A stretch of DNA of 64,000 nucleotides from Ypsolopha sequella (GCA_934047225.1 OW203993.1:24752069-24816068); one strand, 5' to 3'. Positions 35,801-50,800 are shown, counted from the stretch's first letter. Program-made: numbers and translations. The notes: generated from the letters alone by a model not told the origin.

Positions 35801-38800
35801 GACGTGCGTGCGACGACGCCCGCCTAACATGCCATCTCTTTTGCACGCGTTGATTTTCGCATGCATTTGCTTGAAGTTGATACAAATGAGAATTACGCGG
35901 TAGAGCCCCGGGTGTCTCACTCGAAAAATATATTTCACGGTGAAAAAAATTAATGGTTATTTTTAATGTAAAATATTTTGCCCCTGTTTTGTATTAAGAT
36001 CAGTTCCATGATCTAATGATGTTATTATGCAAAGTTCCATGAATATTAAATGTATGTTTTATTTTATTTATTTAAAAATGGGCAAACTGAAAACCACTGC
36101 TCTTAGTTGCTTGTAACTATACAACATTTGCTGAGAATGCCCCTTTTTTGCCACTTTATTAGTTACCTTTTGAATTTTTTTTTAAGTGTGTTTCTTATTT
36201 GTGGCAAATAAATACTTCTAACTTTCACTTTTAATTCAAAATATTAATTAAGTAGCGGCTTATTGTACAGTATCTTTTTTCGAGAAAATTTAATGGTATC
36301 AAGTTTTCGCCACACTCTAGGCGTAGCATTAATCTTCAACTTTACCATATACAAGATGATTTTTTGATCATCGTCCAAATTCATACTGGTGGCTTGATAA
36401 GTGATCAGTATCCTGGATCAATAACAATTTTGGTGAAATTCGTAAAATGAAATTTCGACTCCCCATAGTGATTCACTCGGGACTGGAACTGAATTTATAT
36501 GGGAAGCCGAAATTTCATTATACGAATTTCACAAAAATTGTTACTGATCCAAGATACTGATCACTTATCAAGCCTCTAGTATGAATTTGGACGATTGTCA
36601 AAAAGTCACCTTGTATAGAGTGTTAATATGATATTGCGGAAGCAGGAAAATGGTGATTGATAGTACTCGTCCATACGAACATCTTTTACTATTTAATCAA
36701 CTTTAAATTCGCGACCAATTCAACCAAAATTAACTGACTATTTTTCACGATTTCTTAATTTTTTTTTCACGAAAAGTTGTTCGTATTTACCAGTACTATT
36801 GCCAGTTTCCGGCTTCCGCAACATCATCTTAACAACCTGTATTTATTTCAGAATGATTGATGTAGTATTGTTGAGATAACAGAGGAGCATGCGAAGCAAT
36901 GTGAGGTATGGCGATACCGGGGTTTTTTCGAATCCATTTACTCCACTATAACGTCATCTACGTATTTCATTTTTGGGTGAATGTTTATTGAGTATTTGAT
37001 TAAGATTCTCACTGAAGGAAAACGCGATTGGATGAAATTCTCTCGATAGAATTTAATTCCGAAAAGATCTCTAAATTGTTTTATTTTTTCCTGTAATTCT
37101 GAAATCCTAACTAATTTCATTGTGAAATTGCATTCAAAATGTGGATATTATGTATTTGTAAAGTCTCCTTGAAAATTTTTTTGAAAAAATAGCTTAGTAC
37201 ATTTTATATTCATAAAAAACCGACTTTTTGCTACTTTCCCACGAATCCATCCCACTCGCACTGAGGGTTTTTTCGCATATTGAGTAACAGGGACGCTAAA
37301 ACTTTTACGTAGCGCCTTAATGTTTATTTTTAAATATGCATTTTTAGTTATGGGATTTTATTATAATTTGAAGAAGAGAATTTGAAGGAAACTCAATTTT
37401 GAGTACTAACATTTTTGCATTTTTTTAGGAATGACAAATCCAAATTATGTTATTTCTTATGTGTATGAATGAGACTACATTAAACTAACAGCAACATTAA
37501 TTTAGTTCTTGAAAAGTGTCAGCTGTAAAAAATTATTACGAATCTTATCATAGAAATGGATGGCATTTAGAACGAACTGTTTTTAAAGATTAAATTTTTA
37601 TAATCGAACTGACAATAAAAACAAAATTTAATACATAGATGTAAAACCTTGAAATCAACTTTCAAACAAAAAACAAACAATTGAAATGGCTATTGAATTA
37701 CAGGAATTATGAACTCATGAATCTGTAAGAAAATTTCGGCAATTTCATATGTAAAGACATTAATTATATATTTTGTTAAAATGTGATGGATGTGTAACAA
37801 ATCAAAGCCAGTCACTTGTAACTTGTACCACACGTCTCACCGTTCTTTCAGACAGTTTGTAAACCGCGACGGACGTCACGTCTAGTAAAGCGCGTTTTCA
37901 CAGTTCGCTGGACAGTTTTAAAAACGACTGAAAAGGATTCCAGCCTTTGACATTAATTATTGTGAGGTTTCAGAGTAAATGCACAAACCGCATGCAATTT
38001 GTGTTAGTAATGTTAGAAGAAGCGGAGTTTAAACCGAAGCGAAACTGAAAACACACCAACAATAAAAGAAACAAACATAAAATAAAATAACAAGACACCC
38101 ATGAATATGAGATAATGAGTGTGAAAATATAACAAAAAAAAATTTAAAGTTGAAAACAAATAAAACCATTTATTTGTAAGGTCATATGTGGATAAAAATA
38201 TACAAAATCATGAAGTAACAAACTTTTACATCATCATCACAATCAACCAGTCAGTCAGAGGTGTTCCAAGTGTCAACTAATCACTTACAGTCTGTCAAAA
38301 AACAGTAGAAATGTAATGTTGTACAATTTGACACCAACACATTGAAACAAGAAGGCATTAAAACTTGACGGTTTTTGTAAACCAGAAACACAATAAAGCT
38401 GAACAAATGCATACAAAAAAGAACACGGGTGGTGTCGTGAGACAACTGGTTGGAACGAAGTTATATTCGAAAAAAAAAAAAAAAACTTTTTGACAGAGTA
38501 TAAATAACTGTAGTAAACTCATATCTCGCTGACAATTAATTGTAAAATTATTTATTTTCCAACAATGTGCAACTTCATGAACCATTTTTATCAATCAAAA
38601 CCCCATTTAGGGCTGAAAATCTTGCTGACTGTCCCTAGGCTCACTGCACTCTAAATTGAACCATAACACAAAGGCAATAGAACTCACATTCCGACCGTGC
38701 TCGGGTAGCCGGTGGGGCTGTAGTCTTGGACCGGGAATGGCGGCAGATCTTCCTCACTCTCGTAGCCGCTTGTGGCCATGTGCTCTGCAACAATATTTCT

Positions 38801-41800
38801 ATTAGTGCCAATGATATTAGAAGAAAGTGTAGATAGGTTATAGTGGTAGAGTGGCACGTTAACGGGACCCCTGACGCAAGAACATCAACAACACCAGGTT
38901 TTCAAGGGTTCATTGGAAGAAACTAGGTCTCTCCTCACATTGAAGAAAATACATTTGATTTATCGATCTTTTATCTAGGGGTTCCACCTATAAAAAATGT
39001 TTTAAGATTTGTACTTTTGTAAAAAAAAATAGTTTTCTACTCTCTTTTTTTTTGTTTTCAAACGTTCGTTTCAAAAACGCGGTTGAGACCAACTTGATCT
39101 TTTTTTATAAAATAGGCAATAGAAATATGAAGGGATGTTACGTAAATCCAATATTTATTTCCCTACAAAATATTTCAGTATTAGCTAAAAACACACCAAT
39201 TTGTTGTTTCGCTGCGTGATCACTAGTATTACGCGTCCAAGAACAAGAGGCCAAAGAGCCAACATATAATCGCCTCTATGAAAAACGAATAAGGTCTTTG
39301 CCATTAGACTTGCTGTGCTGGACGGGTAATAAAAAAAGTTGCTAGGGTATGCCATCCTCTTAAAACTTGGCTAATTTGCCAGCGTGAACTCTGCATCGCG
39401 TCGGGGTCAGTGCACGACGGACGTCGCACAAGACGACGCACAGCAACTTGTAGGTCTTGTCTCTTTTTTGCTCGCGATAATTATGACATCCACGTGTTAA
39501 TGTGCCATTGCAGTACTATGTAATTGACTGAAGTCATTTATGTTGTGTGCCGTTTTAGAAGTTCGATTCTTGTGTAGGTAACCTATCTACTCTTTCTTCT
39601 ATTGTCGATGTAAGAAAACTGAAGTAAACAGCCGGTATGCTAACTCCGCGAAAAAGTGCCCAAAATAATGCCAAGAAATCGCTAAATTTGCAAGTTGTTT
39701 GAAAAATTTTCTTAAGATTCCAAAATTTCAAAAGTATTACATAATTTTTCAAAATCGATACAAATAATAGGGTTGTAAACAGTTTTTTCGCTTCTATACC
39801 AAGGGTTAGCTGGTAGAAATCACTTTCAGATAAAAAGAAATTTCGCTTTAACTGTAAGATTACTGTTAATTGTAACACGTTATGTTTTTGTGTGCAATAA
39901 TTGATTTTTTTAAACAATACAAAATTGGCGTCCAAAACAACAAAAACTTAGGAGCGAAAATTTAGACTGCAGGCTATGACATCAAATACCTGTCAATATC
40001 TTAAAAGCGCAAACACATTAAAACGCTTTTTGAGCGATAGTGAAATAAACATAGTGATATCTCATCGTATCTATAAAATAGTAAAGTTATTTTATTTGCA
40101 AACACGTGACTTCGTGTAATTTGATAATAAGATAATAATTTGTAACCAAATAGCAGTAAAGTAAATGCAATGTGCCCTTTGGCACGTTTTCCATTACATA
40201 CGAGTACCAACACTACTTTGTCAGGTTAAATAGGGCTTGTTTAAGTTATATAGTCAGTGATTTTTAGCTCTTATGTTAATTAAATGTACATATGTATACA
40301 ATATAACATGGTGTTTGAACCAGCAAACAGTTCTCTTATCCCTACACAAATGTCCCAGTATGATAGGTGTGTAAATATGTACGTAGGGCGTTCAATAAAA
40401 AGTGGGAATTAGTATGTTGCCGATAACTTTTATTAAATGTTATTTAAATTTGTCAATATTTTAGCATAATGCGCTTAGAATATCTTTTTTCTAAGCTTAA
40501 AATACCTTTCTTAAAAACCTATTTGTCCTGAGCACCTAAAAATTCCTGTACTGCAGCAACTACTGCTTGATCATTATCGAATTTCTGTCCTCTCAGATAC
40601 TCCTTCAACCTTGGAAATAGATAAAAATCACTAGGGGCAAGGTCGGGTGAATATGGAGGATGCTCAAGTATTTCGAAGCCTGCTCGCGAATTGCAGCCAT
40701 AGCAACGGCGGACCTATGAGCCGGGGCATTATCTTGATGGAACAAAACAATTTTTGCGAGTTTGCCTCGCCGTTTCTCGCGAATTTCAATACGCAATTTT
40801 GTTATTTGTTCTGCATACAAAAAGCCCGTTACAGTAGATATTCTATCAGGGGTCGCCCTTTACTATCCCAGAAAAAAAAGCCCATGATCTTTCCGGCGGA
40901 ACGACTCGCCTTAAATTTCTTAGGGGTTGGAGATGATGGCCTTTTCCAAGTCATGGACTGTAATTTTGTTTCCGGATTGTAACGGTGAAGCCACGTTTTA
41001 TTCATGGTTGTAAACAGAGCCAAACAACGATCAGGATCTTGGTGCAACAGTTCCAAAGAAGCTCAAGAAATGTTCAGCCTGGTTTTTTTGTGCATCGGTA
41101 AGCATTCTGGGGACCAGTGGCGTGCACAGAACTTTTTTCCGGAAAAGCAATCAGAAGGTCAAGTACGACAATAAAAAAAACATGTTTTTTTTTTAATAAC
41201 ACTTTGAAAAAAAAAAGTTTGTATGACGCCAGGGTAGGCACTGCCTTTCCTAGAGTGAACATTTTCATACAAACTTTTTTTTCCGAAGTGGTATTTAAAT
41301 TTTTTCATATTTCTTTTATTGTCGTACTTGACCTTCTGATTGCTTTTCCGGGAAAAAGTTCTGTGCACGCCACTGCTGGGGACCCAGCGCGCGGTTACTT
41401 TTTTCACCCCCAAGCGTTCGTATAAAATGCTATGCACACTACCTGTCCAAATCTTTGTTTTTTCGGCTATAAAACGTACCGTGACACGACGATCAGTTAA
41501 AACTATTTTTGCGACTTTTTGAACCATTTCATCGGTCACTGCTGTTGTAGGGCGACCCGAGCGAGGGTCATTTTTTGGTGGATGTTTTTCCACGTTTATA
41601 TTCGGCGCACCAAAGAGCAACTGTAGAATACGGAGGAGCAATGGCTCTTAATGTATCCTGTAAGTCTTGATTAACTCGTTCCGTAGTGAAATTTTTCAAG
41701 CGCACATACCTAATAACCGCGCACAATTAAATTTTTTCTATTTTCAACAACACGCTACGACAGACTGCATAAAAAAGACTTCCAATTAAAAAACAAAAGA

Positions 41801-44800
41801 TAATTAAATTGTTTCCTTTTTAAAAACCTAATTAATATTCTAGCTTTACCAGCCAGTGTTTACTTTTTTGGTTCCAAACAGTTTATACCTCATTATCACT
41901 TTATAATGAACGCCCCTCGTAATAATATTTAGACACGTATGTAGGTATGTCACTACGTCGCTTGTTATTCATATTTATTCAAAATAGCCCTAAGTTGACA
42001 GCCCTTCGATCTTATCTCGGCGATGTAATTATGACCTGAGGACCTCTTTGGTCTGGTTACATTCCGAAACTGTTCATAAATGATTAAATAGTAGCCTTGC
42101 ACCCGCGGCTCCACCCGCGTTTATGCAATCTTTGCCCCGTTTTCGGCTTAGCGGTTATTTAATCAACACTCTTTATAGCCTATTATATTGACCAAGGTCA
42201 CTATCATATTAATAAATTAAACCGCATCCAAATCTGTCGACTTAAAACGGAACATAAATACATAATACAAAAAATTTTAGTTTTGCCCTCAGGACATAAC
42301 CCGACTTTTCTTTATTATGAGTATAGATTACAAAAGTAAAAAAAAAACTTTTTTGGCTTGTATTTTTCTATTGAAAGTTTCTCAAGTGTTCCTACAAGTA
42401 CAGCAGCTCGAAAAAGACATGGCTTGCATGGTTGGTCACAACCAAGTTAGTCTTTGAAGATTAGTTGTCCAGACCAGTAAAAAAACAACCAGTTTTTGGA
42501 GTTCAGTTGGCCAGGTCTGGTCAGCTGACTACGCAAGATAGTCTCAGATGAAGATCCTTGCTCCAGCCATATTCTCCAGCTCAAGGTAAGGCTTCCTTTT
42601 GGTGTAGTTTACATTAGTGTTGTATAAGTTTTAGTATGTACCTGATATGTTGAAAAAAAAAAGACATGATCTTGCTAAGTTTCTTGCCCTTCTTCTTAGC
42701 AAGACTAATCGAATGGGCGGAGGTAGGCATTTTTTATAATGTAACCTATTAGTATGTAGGGTGGGATTTGGTCGGCCGCCTGGATTCGTGCTGGGGGTTC
42801 GGTTGGTGATCATTGAACCTTGTTCTTGGTCCCTGGCCGGGTCTCCGGTATCGGTTCGGGCGGTTGATTGGATTTCACCTTGTATAATTATAGATTTTAC
42901 GAATCATTTTGATCGTATATATAGTGTTACATAAATTAAATAAACCTTTAATTTCGTTCATGTACATTTATTATTTTATTACATATATATTTTATAAGAT
43001 TAAATTTGACTTGTAAAATTATATAAACCTAATTTACAAAATAAACCATTTGAATTTGACCAAGAAATTTCTTTCAGCCATTTCAGTAGTGAAACAAATC
43101 AGGGAAAATTCAGTCAATAATCGTATTGGCTATGTTAAAAATAATTAATCAACATACAAAAACTCACATAATAGTGCTAATTAACGAAGCATGAAGCCCA
43201 CCAAAATGCCGTTAAAAACAAGTCACGTAGGTAAATCCAGTATCTTTACACTTTAACCACAAACACATGGAATTGTTGCCTCACTTGTTAATAAAATTGA
43301 TATTTTTAGATCCGCACACGTATTACCGATGCCAAGTTTAACAAATATAATAGGATTTCACTTTAAAATATAAGGAAAAGATCTAAATTAGCTCCCACAC
43401 GAATGGTTTGTCCCAATGACGATTGCACACTAACACGTGAGTCATACTGCCAAGTTATAAATACATAATACCGTTTACATACCGTGGTATCACTATCAGG
43501 CTCTAAAAAGATAAGAGATTTTTATTTTATTTACACACGGCTTTGACATAATAAACCTAAGTAACATATGAGAAAATTGTTTTTAAGGAAATTGGTAGGT
43601 CGAAGTGACCTCAAATACTTGACCTTGTGAGTGTGCAGGGAAAAAATTTATGCAAGATTTCCGAATAGCATGTCAGAGCAATGTTTTCATCTGCAAGGTG
43701 ACAGGAAACTTTCCAATTTCAATACTTATTTTCGTTTAAGGTGGCTCCGTCGGAAAAATTAGCAACTCGTGGTGGTAGAAATTTCGAACAAAATCGTATT
43801 AAAATAAAGTTCTTATCAGCTCGCACCGCAACATGGCTGTTACGTCAGTCGTTGCAGCTGACAAGTGCGAAAATAGTTGTTTTTAGTTTATTTTATACAT
43901 AATAAAGTGAATTTTCAAGAACTAAGAAAACCATATCATTTTATACTATTTTGTCTAAAAGTTAATACATTTTTATACTGTTTCGGTAAAAACTGCAGCA
44001 GTTATATTGTTACAAGTGGACAAAAACCGACAAATAAGGGTAAACTTTGAATTTTCTATGTGAAAAAATATTTCAACCGGATGGTGTTTTTTTGGCTTGA
44101 ATTCCCTACTGCTCCTAAGCGGCTTGGTCGATTTAATTAATTAATGCTTTGATAAATAGATAAACTTGATAGCTATAACCATAATATAGGATTATTCAAT
44201 CGAACAATCACGTCCATGTGAAAAGTATTATTTTCTCCTATTTCGCCCTATCAAGGACGCAGCGAGGGTCGTATAGCCAGTATTGCCCAGTATGCATTGT
44301 GCGCTGACAAATAATATAGGTACAAACGCGCTGATATGAACGTTATTTCAATGTCGTTTCTGTCGATATTCGTACCGACAAACATCGAGCTGCTAAATTT
44401 AGAGACTACGTAATCGCCTTAAAGCAGCAAGTATTTTCCCTGAGAACTTGCTTAGTAGGTATTCCTGCCTGACGCTTGCTATGTTATATTTTGATTATCC
44501 ATCCATCAGCCCGTATTCGTCCACTGCTGGACCTAGGCCTCCCCAATATTACGCCACTCTTGGCGGTCCTCAGTCATCCTCATCCAGCCGCCACCCGCAA
44601 CGTCCTTCAGATCGTCAGTCCAGCGGGCACGAGGGCGGCCTACGCTGCGCTTTGCTGTACGTGGTCTCCATTCCAATGCCTTACGGCCCCAACGGTTATC
44701 ACGTCGGCGACAAATATGGCCAGTCCACTGCCACTTCAACTTACTGATTCGGCAGGCTATGTCGGTCACCTTCGATCTCTGACGGGTCGATTTTGTTTAT

Positions 44801-47800
44801 GTTAAGGTTATTGTTAAGGTGATATGTAAATGTTTTAGCGTCCCTGATACGAAAAAACCCTCAGTGCGAGAGGGACGGATTCGAGGAAAAGAAGCAAATT
44901 TTAATGTCGGTTTTTTATTCAAATGTAAATCGTACTCAAGTTGCTATCAACATTTCGTTTGACTAGGTCCTAGATACTGTTAAAACCCATCGAATAAAAT
45001 ATAATCGTAGTCCGTATGTCATTCCAAACTGTCAGCCCAGGTGAAATGGTGTTGAAAACGACCTCATTTCTATAAATATTTCTATCGAGCCGAATCTCTC
45101 CAATCGCGCATCTGTTTAACAGATCCCTAGATTCCAAAAATAATATTCTATTTTATCAAAATAAAACCATCTTCACTGAAGAGTTCTAAAAGTGTCGATT
45201 TTTTCCGTAGCGCCTTAAAGCCGCGAAATTATAATAGCACTAGGTTAGGTGAGGTTTGATTATAAAATACCTAACAAAAATATCAATTCTTAATATCGTA
45301 GTTGATATTTCACAAAGTAGGCATATTACATAACTTACAATAAACCTTGATATTTCATTCACCCTTTTTGCCACATTCGGTCGAGAGTTAAAATATCACC
45401 AGACAAAATACTCTCAAAACATCCTCAGACACTTAGGTTCATAACCTATCGTGGATGTGGAAGAGGCGAAAGAGGTGTGTCAGGATCGTAGCAGATGAAA
45501 ATATGCAGTCTCTGCCCATCCCTCTGGGAGACAGGCGTGACTATATGTATGTATGTATGAACATTATAAAATCAAAATGACACCAGTATCGAAACGACCA
45601 GGCGCCTTATTGTCTAACTTAAATACCTATAGCTATCGCTTTCAAAAGCATCGTGATTGGCTAAAAACTATGTGTGATGTTCATTCCTAGTCTATCACGA
45701 TACATTTAAAAAGCGACATCTAACGCTGTTAAAGTTAGACAATATGGCCCCAGGTCATCAAAATGACGAAAGTATCTTTTAAAAAATTTAAAAATAATAA
45801 AAATGTTTTATTTCATAACTTAAATCTTAGCACAATACAAGGTTGAGGCCTCCTATTGAGTATAAAAATACCTGTACCAGGAGGTCTCGCTCCCCATAAC
45901 AAAAATGTTCATTCATTTGTCATGAAAATAAACTGAATAAAATAAATATATGCAAATAACTTAAGGAAAAAAGGAAATTATACAATATCGTAAGAGGGTG
46001 TGTTTGTGTGTGAAAGTGTGAGAGAGGGTGTGTTTTTGCGTGAGAGGGAGAAGGTGTGTTTGTGTGGTCCTAAATGTGAGACGTTTTATCCGTCTACAGA
46101 TCTTTACGAGTAGGTTTTGTTCTGGCAGTATCAAAGTACACTAAAATGGGAATCAACTCACTGAACTCACCTCTAATGATCCTCCGAACCCTCTTCGTCG
46201 CCTCTTCGGAATACTCATTCAAGAGATCATGAACAGTCTTGCCTCTTCTGTCAGCTGCGTTCAAATCAGCACCTTTGGCCAACAGGATGCGTACTACGGA
46301 AGCCTTGCCATAGTTGGCTGCTTCGTGGAGTGCTGTACCGGAGTAGGTTCTGACGTTGGGGTCGATTCCGGCACCGATGAGGGTTGAGACCACTTCCCTG
46401 TTGAAGTAGGGTTTGGTGAGTGGTTTCTTTAGTAAGGTGAACGTACACTTGATACATATTTTTATTTTGAATCATAGCAATCATAGCATAAGAACTGTTG
46501 TCATTGGGCATGTCAACAGCGCGGCGGGCGACGGTAGACGATTCGTTCGTTACAGAAAAGTTATGGAAATTGATTTGTTGTTTTGTCAGAAAACAGACAC
46601 CGGCTACACCGATGTCACCGATGAGTTTGTTGCTTAACAAAATGCAACCTGTACATTTTGTAAAGTAGACAGACAATTTTTTTATTGAGTGCAATTTTTA
46701 AATAAATATGAAATAATCACAACAAAAATATTTTAAATTAATTCAATATTTTAAATTGTACATTTTGTAAAGTAGACAACTTTTTTATTGAGTGCAATTT
46801 TTAAATAAATATGAAATAATCACAAAAAAATATTTTAAATTAATTAATACAAAAATGCTTTTTGCTATCTTTACTTAAGGGGGACCACAATGCTAAACTT
46901 CAATACAGCTCTAACGCTTTTGTTTTTTTAATGTCTATCCTACCTTAATTACTTTGAAATTGTGGCTACATTAGGACATAAACTTAATTTTTTGATGTGA
47001 ATAATAATAATAATAAAAAATAATAATAATAAATAATTCGTGTGTTACGTTCATTTTAATCGGTTTTGAAATTTGGAAGCTGAATCACTCTTTTTGTGAA
47101 ATTCATACTTTTAAAAAGTAATTTCAATGTAAAAAGGTTAAAAATATGTAGTCAGAAAGCTCTCATTTTCTTTTCAATCTTCATCATGGAACTGAATCCG
47201 ATGCAAAACTGAAGTTTATCATTATGGAGCCCCTTAATAGAACCTAACCCTAAAAATTATTTGGCAATTCGAAAAATAGTTCAAAAACAATAGCGACTTA
47301 TTTAAATCAACTCTAAGTTAATTAAAATCGTTGAAAAACCAAGCTCTCATTTTTTTTTCAATCTTCATCATGGAACTGAATCCGATGCAAAACTGAAGTT
47401 TATCATTATGGAGCCCCTTAATAGAACCTAACCCTAAATATTATTTGGCAATTCGAAAAATCATTCAAAAACAATAGCGGCTTATTTAAATCAATTCTAA
47501 GTTAATTAAAATCGATGAAAAACCAATCATACACGACATTCCTATTGGTTGACATTGGTGAATCCCAATAATTCGAACACTCAAAAACAAAAAGGTAAAA
47601 TCATCTTCATTAATATTTATACCGCGAGGGACTAACGAATCTACATCGGTTTGGGGTTTGTTTGGACTTTTTTGTTTTGGCAGAAAACAAAGCACTTTAC
47701 TAAATACGCAAAATTACATTCAAAAATTTAGAGTTCATTATAAACTAGAAAAGATCAATTAGAAAGCGCAGTCAGTAGCGCACTTGTCGTGAAAGCAAGA

Positions 47801-50800
47801 GCAAGGTCGCAGGTTCGAATCCTGGCCCGAGAATTTATTTCAAATATTTTTTTTATTGGAATTTGTTTCTATTTTTTTTTAGTTTGTAATGCAATCATAT
47901 TTAGAGTAGCCAAAGTGATAGATGTCGCAATAAAACATATAATCCATGGCATACGTACTTACACATTTTATTTATAACCTCATTTCCATCGCTTATGCTA
48001 ATGGGAATTCATACAATTCTCATCGCTATTGTTGTCAAATCATAATAACAAGGTTGAAAGCCCAAAATCCTAAATATGTACGCCTAAACTGCGACAATCA
48101 GGCAAATCTGGCGTCTAACAAACCTCAATTTGGCCGACATTTTAATAGAGATGGAGCAAAGACGCCCTGTTATGTGTGGTAAAAGTTAAGAGCAAGCGAG
48201 TAAGTATACTGAAGATATATTTGTGCAACGAAATGTGTGTAAATAAATAAATAAAATGAAGTGATAAAAATTCCGACCATGTTTGATAAAGAATGTTAAG
48301 TGTACTATAAAATAAACTGAAATAACATAAAGTAAAAAAATGTAATAAGTACTTGAAATTTAAACTGTGTCATCGTAGTTACTTTTTTATCACTTGTTGA
48401 CGCCAATAATCTGTTCCTTATTTTCTACCGACTACTATAGGAATTAAGAAAGAAATTACACATTAATTGGCAGTAATGAAGGCAAACACTTTTATCTTGG
48501 TAGATGCTCAAGTACAGCAGTGCACCGTTATAGGCTCTTAATTATGAGTGTGACCTCTGCGATTCTGTATTTTTTTTCATTTCGGTAATGGAGAGGCTTC
48601 TAACAGGGAAAACACAACTAAGAGCTGAGTCACACTAATAAAATTATAAACAAAAAACTTAAATGTACTTCATTAGTTGTAAAATATTTTTGTTGTTTGT
48701 ATAATAAAGGCTTTACTTAATTATGTACTTAAGTCACAAAATTTATGGTGAAATTAAAAAAACTTCACAGAAAATAGCCTCCCAACGCGGTCTTACTTAG
48801 GCTATGTATAATTTTAGCTCCGCTACATGTTACACCTTGGACCATACAATAACCGTCGTCGGTGGAGCTGACTGAGCGTCGCACGCCACGTGCTCGCAAT
48901 TTAACCCTTCAACCGTGGATGTGGAAAATTGACAACCGCGATCACATTCATCAAGTACGCTCTGGTAGATGTGGCAATTAAGGTAATCGTTGCCATAAAA
49001 TCCCTGCGATACACTTGAAACTAACGTACAGTTTTGAAGGTGAAAGAAAATCAAATATAATCGTATAATAACCAATATCACAAACCTAGGAACAGAATCC
49101 ACTTCTGTCAAACGATAGGTACCTTTTAATATACGTCAATAATATGTCAAATAATAGGTACGTCATGCCGATCATATTTTTCATATTGTAGATTTTCTTG
49201 AATTAAGGAATGTTTTGTTCATTCTTTAATCAAAAAAAGAACGATCATTGAAGCAAAAAAATAAATTAATTAAAATTGAAGCGGAAATAGAAAGAGAAGT
49301 CTCCTTAAAAAGCTGACAGAACATAATCGACGATATACCTATACTAAATGTAAGAACACCCGACACAAAAAGCTTGAATGTGGAAGAAAGAAACAAGATG
49401 TCAGGATCAAGGATCGAAGCTGATGGAATTTAATAGTCTTAGCCAGTTCCAACGATGGGCCATATATGGTATACTGCCATCTTTGTATAGTTGTAGTTAG
49501 ACGAAGAAGAATAAAGACCTTAGTGTACAAGCCGACAGCTAAGTATACAATGGTCTTTAGTACAAAATGTGGTTGGCAGATTGTTTTCATAAAGATGTAT
49601 GAACAAAAACAGCACATCCATTCCTTCAACATTCATCCATCCACGTCCATCGAACAGTCAACGAGCAAATTCCAGACACAGGATACCGATTGGAGCGTAA
49701 TAACGAACGAATGAATATGAATATTGTTGCTGACAGTACATCGGTACACTCACGGCATTACCATATCACAGAGTTGCTGGTTTACAGAATTGGATGTTCG
49801 GTTTTCCAAGGATTTGTTTCAACATAGTTTTAAGGGAATCATTGAGTTAGAGCCCGCGACCGCGATAAACCGTGGGCAGTGTAGATCGGAGACTCAACCG
49901 TCGCTTGAGCAGATAAAGACCAATTTGACATAACACTGAACAACCACGCTAAGTAGAGGTGTCGCAAGGAGGAATTTTATTCACAAGTTTTATTATTTAA
50001 AAAAAAAAACTAAACGTTTTAGGAAAAATCTGTTCGTTTCAGAGTGAAATAAAGTTTATACAGGTTTTAATCCATAATTAAAATGTATGGAATTTTGCTT
50101 AAGTAATCTTAAAACTCGACATGAGAACTTTTTTTAAGAGCAATTTTTGTTGTTTTTTCCTCATTACTGGAATAATGTCAAAAGATTCTGTTTCGCTAAG
50201 TGTGTGCATTATATTCTAGGCAGAAATAACTTTTTTTTTCACTTATAGTATTGCCAGATTCTTCAAACCACGAAGAATAAATTAGGGAATTTTGATGTTT
50301 TTGCGGGCCAATCCTCAATGATAGCCTTAAGTATTTCCAAAAACACTTCAAAGGCAAAGTCTGAGCATAGTCCTTTGCTTTTGTCAGGTTCTGATTTTCA
50401 CCAAAACTCAGAGTTTGCAAGGTGTTCACCAAAATCTGTAGCAAAGACCAAGACGCCTTCCAAAACAGACGTAATTTTTTTTTGGAAATTACTAAATATT
50501 GCTTTAACTCTGGAGACAGGTGGAAAATGTTTGGATTTACAATATTTGGCCCACCCCGCACCGGGACGCTATGTAGAAGAGCTATACTAACTTGTGTCCA
50601 TTCTTGCTGGCTCTGTGCAGGGGCGTGGACGAGAACAGGCGTCCTCTGCAGACCGGGAACCTGTAAGAGTCCACCAGCTGTGGTCTCGCGCGGAGCAGGT
50701 GCTGCACGGTTTCCAACCTGACGGAGAAACATGATGATGAAGTATTTCGTGGATATATATATATATTTATACATAAATATACTGAAGCCTGTCTTGCAGT

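Larger units (their letters stand above)
32821..38687 (-). other. Intron between linker exon and giant exon
   Basis: 5.9 kb. Holds a TIR element (33684), TTAA elements (34019, 35119, 36907), a foldback (35747), a MITE (36350) and a possible promoter (37841). 33014-33256 has an 80-codon minus frame with no known domain. The rest is AT-rich. Confidence 0.8.
40382..41919 (-). mobile_element. mariner-family transposon with nested insertion
   Basis: Terminal inverted repeats CGTAGGGCGTTCAATAAAAA and CGAGGGGCGTTCATTATAAA (complement of right end), TA on both sides (40380-40381 and 41920-41921). Length without the nested MITE and one copy of its target duplication is about 1.27 kb, normal for mariner. 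It is in the host gene's intron, same strand. Confidence 0.9.
38785..46170 (-). other. Intron between last ankyrin exon and linker exon
   Basis: 7.4 kb. Contains repeat family 3 (38864), mariner (40382) with nested hAT MITE (41115), MITE relative (42745), TTAA elements (43736, 44814) and two RTE fragments. 39365-39480 is CpG-rich with GACGGACGTCGCAC and could be regulatory. Confidence 0.85.
46398..50591 (-). other. Intron between ankyrin exons 50592 and 46171
   Basis: 4.2 kb with two tandem duplications, a tRNA-like foldback, a small Cys-rich frame and an RTE tail. 47985-48240 and 49446-50180 show nothing recognisable. 50200-50590 has a minus frame continuing from the exon in the wrong phase and without known domain. 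Confidence 0.8.

Noticed and set aside
39365..39480. CpG-rich stretch as promoter
   Set aside because: Initiator-like TCAGTG but no TATA, DPE or convincing donor on either strand.
41159..41641. 160-codon frame as intact transposase part
   Set aside because: It reads from mariner sequence into the nested MITE, so the second part is not transposase.
47765..47829. tRNA-like core as a genuine tRNA gene
   Set aside because: No proper acceptor stem; box A and B are present but stems are poor and it lies in a repeat shared with 415..629.
50196..50774. 192-codon minus frame
   Set aside because: Runs through a real exon in the wrong phase and into the intron; no recognised domain in the intron part.
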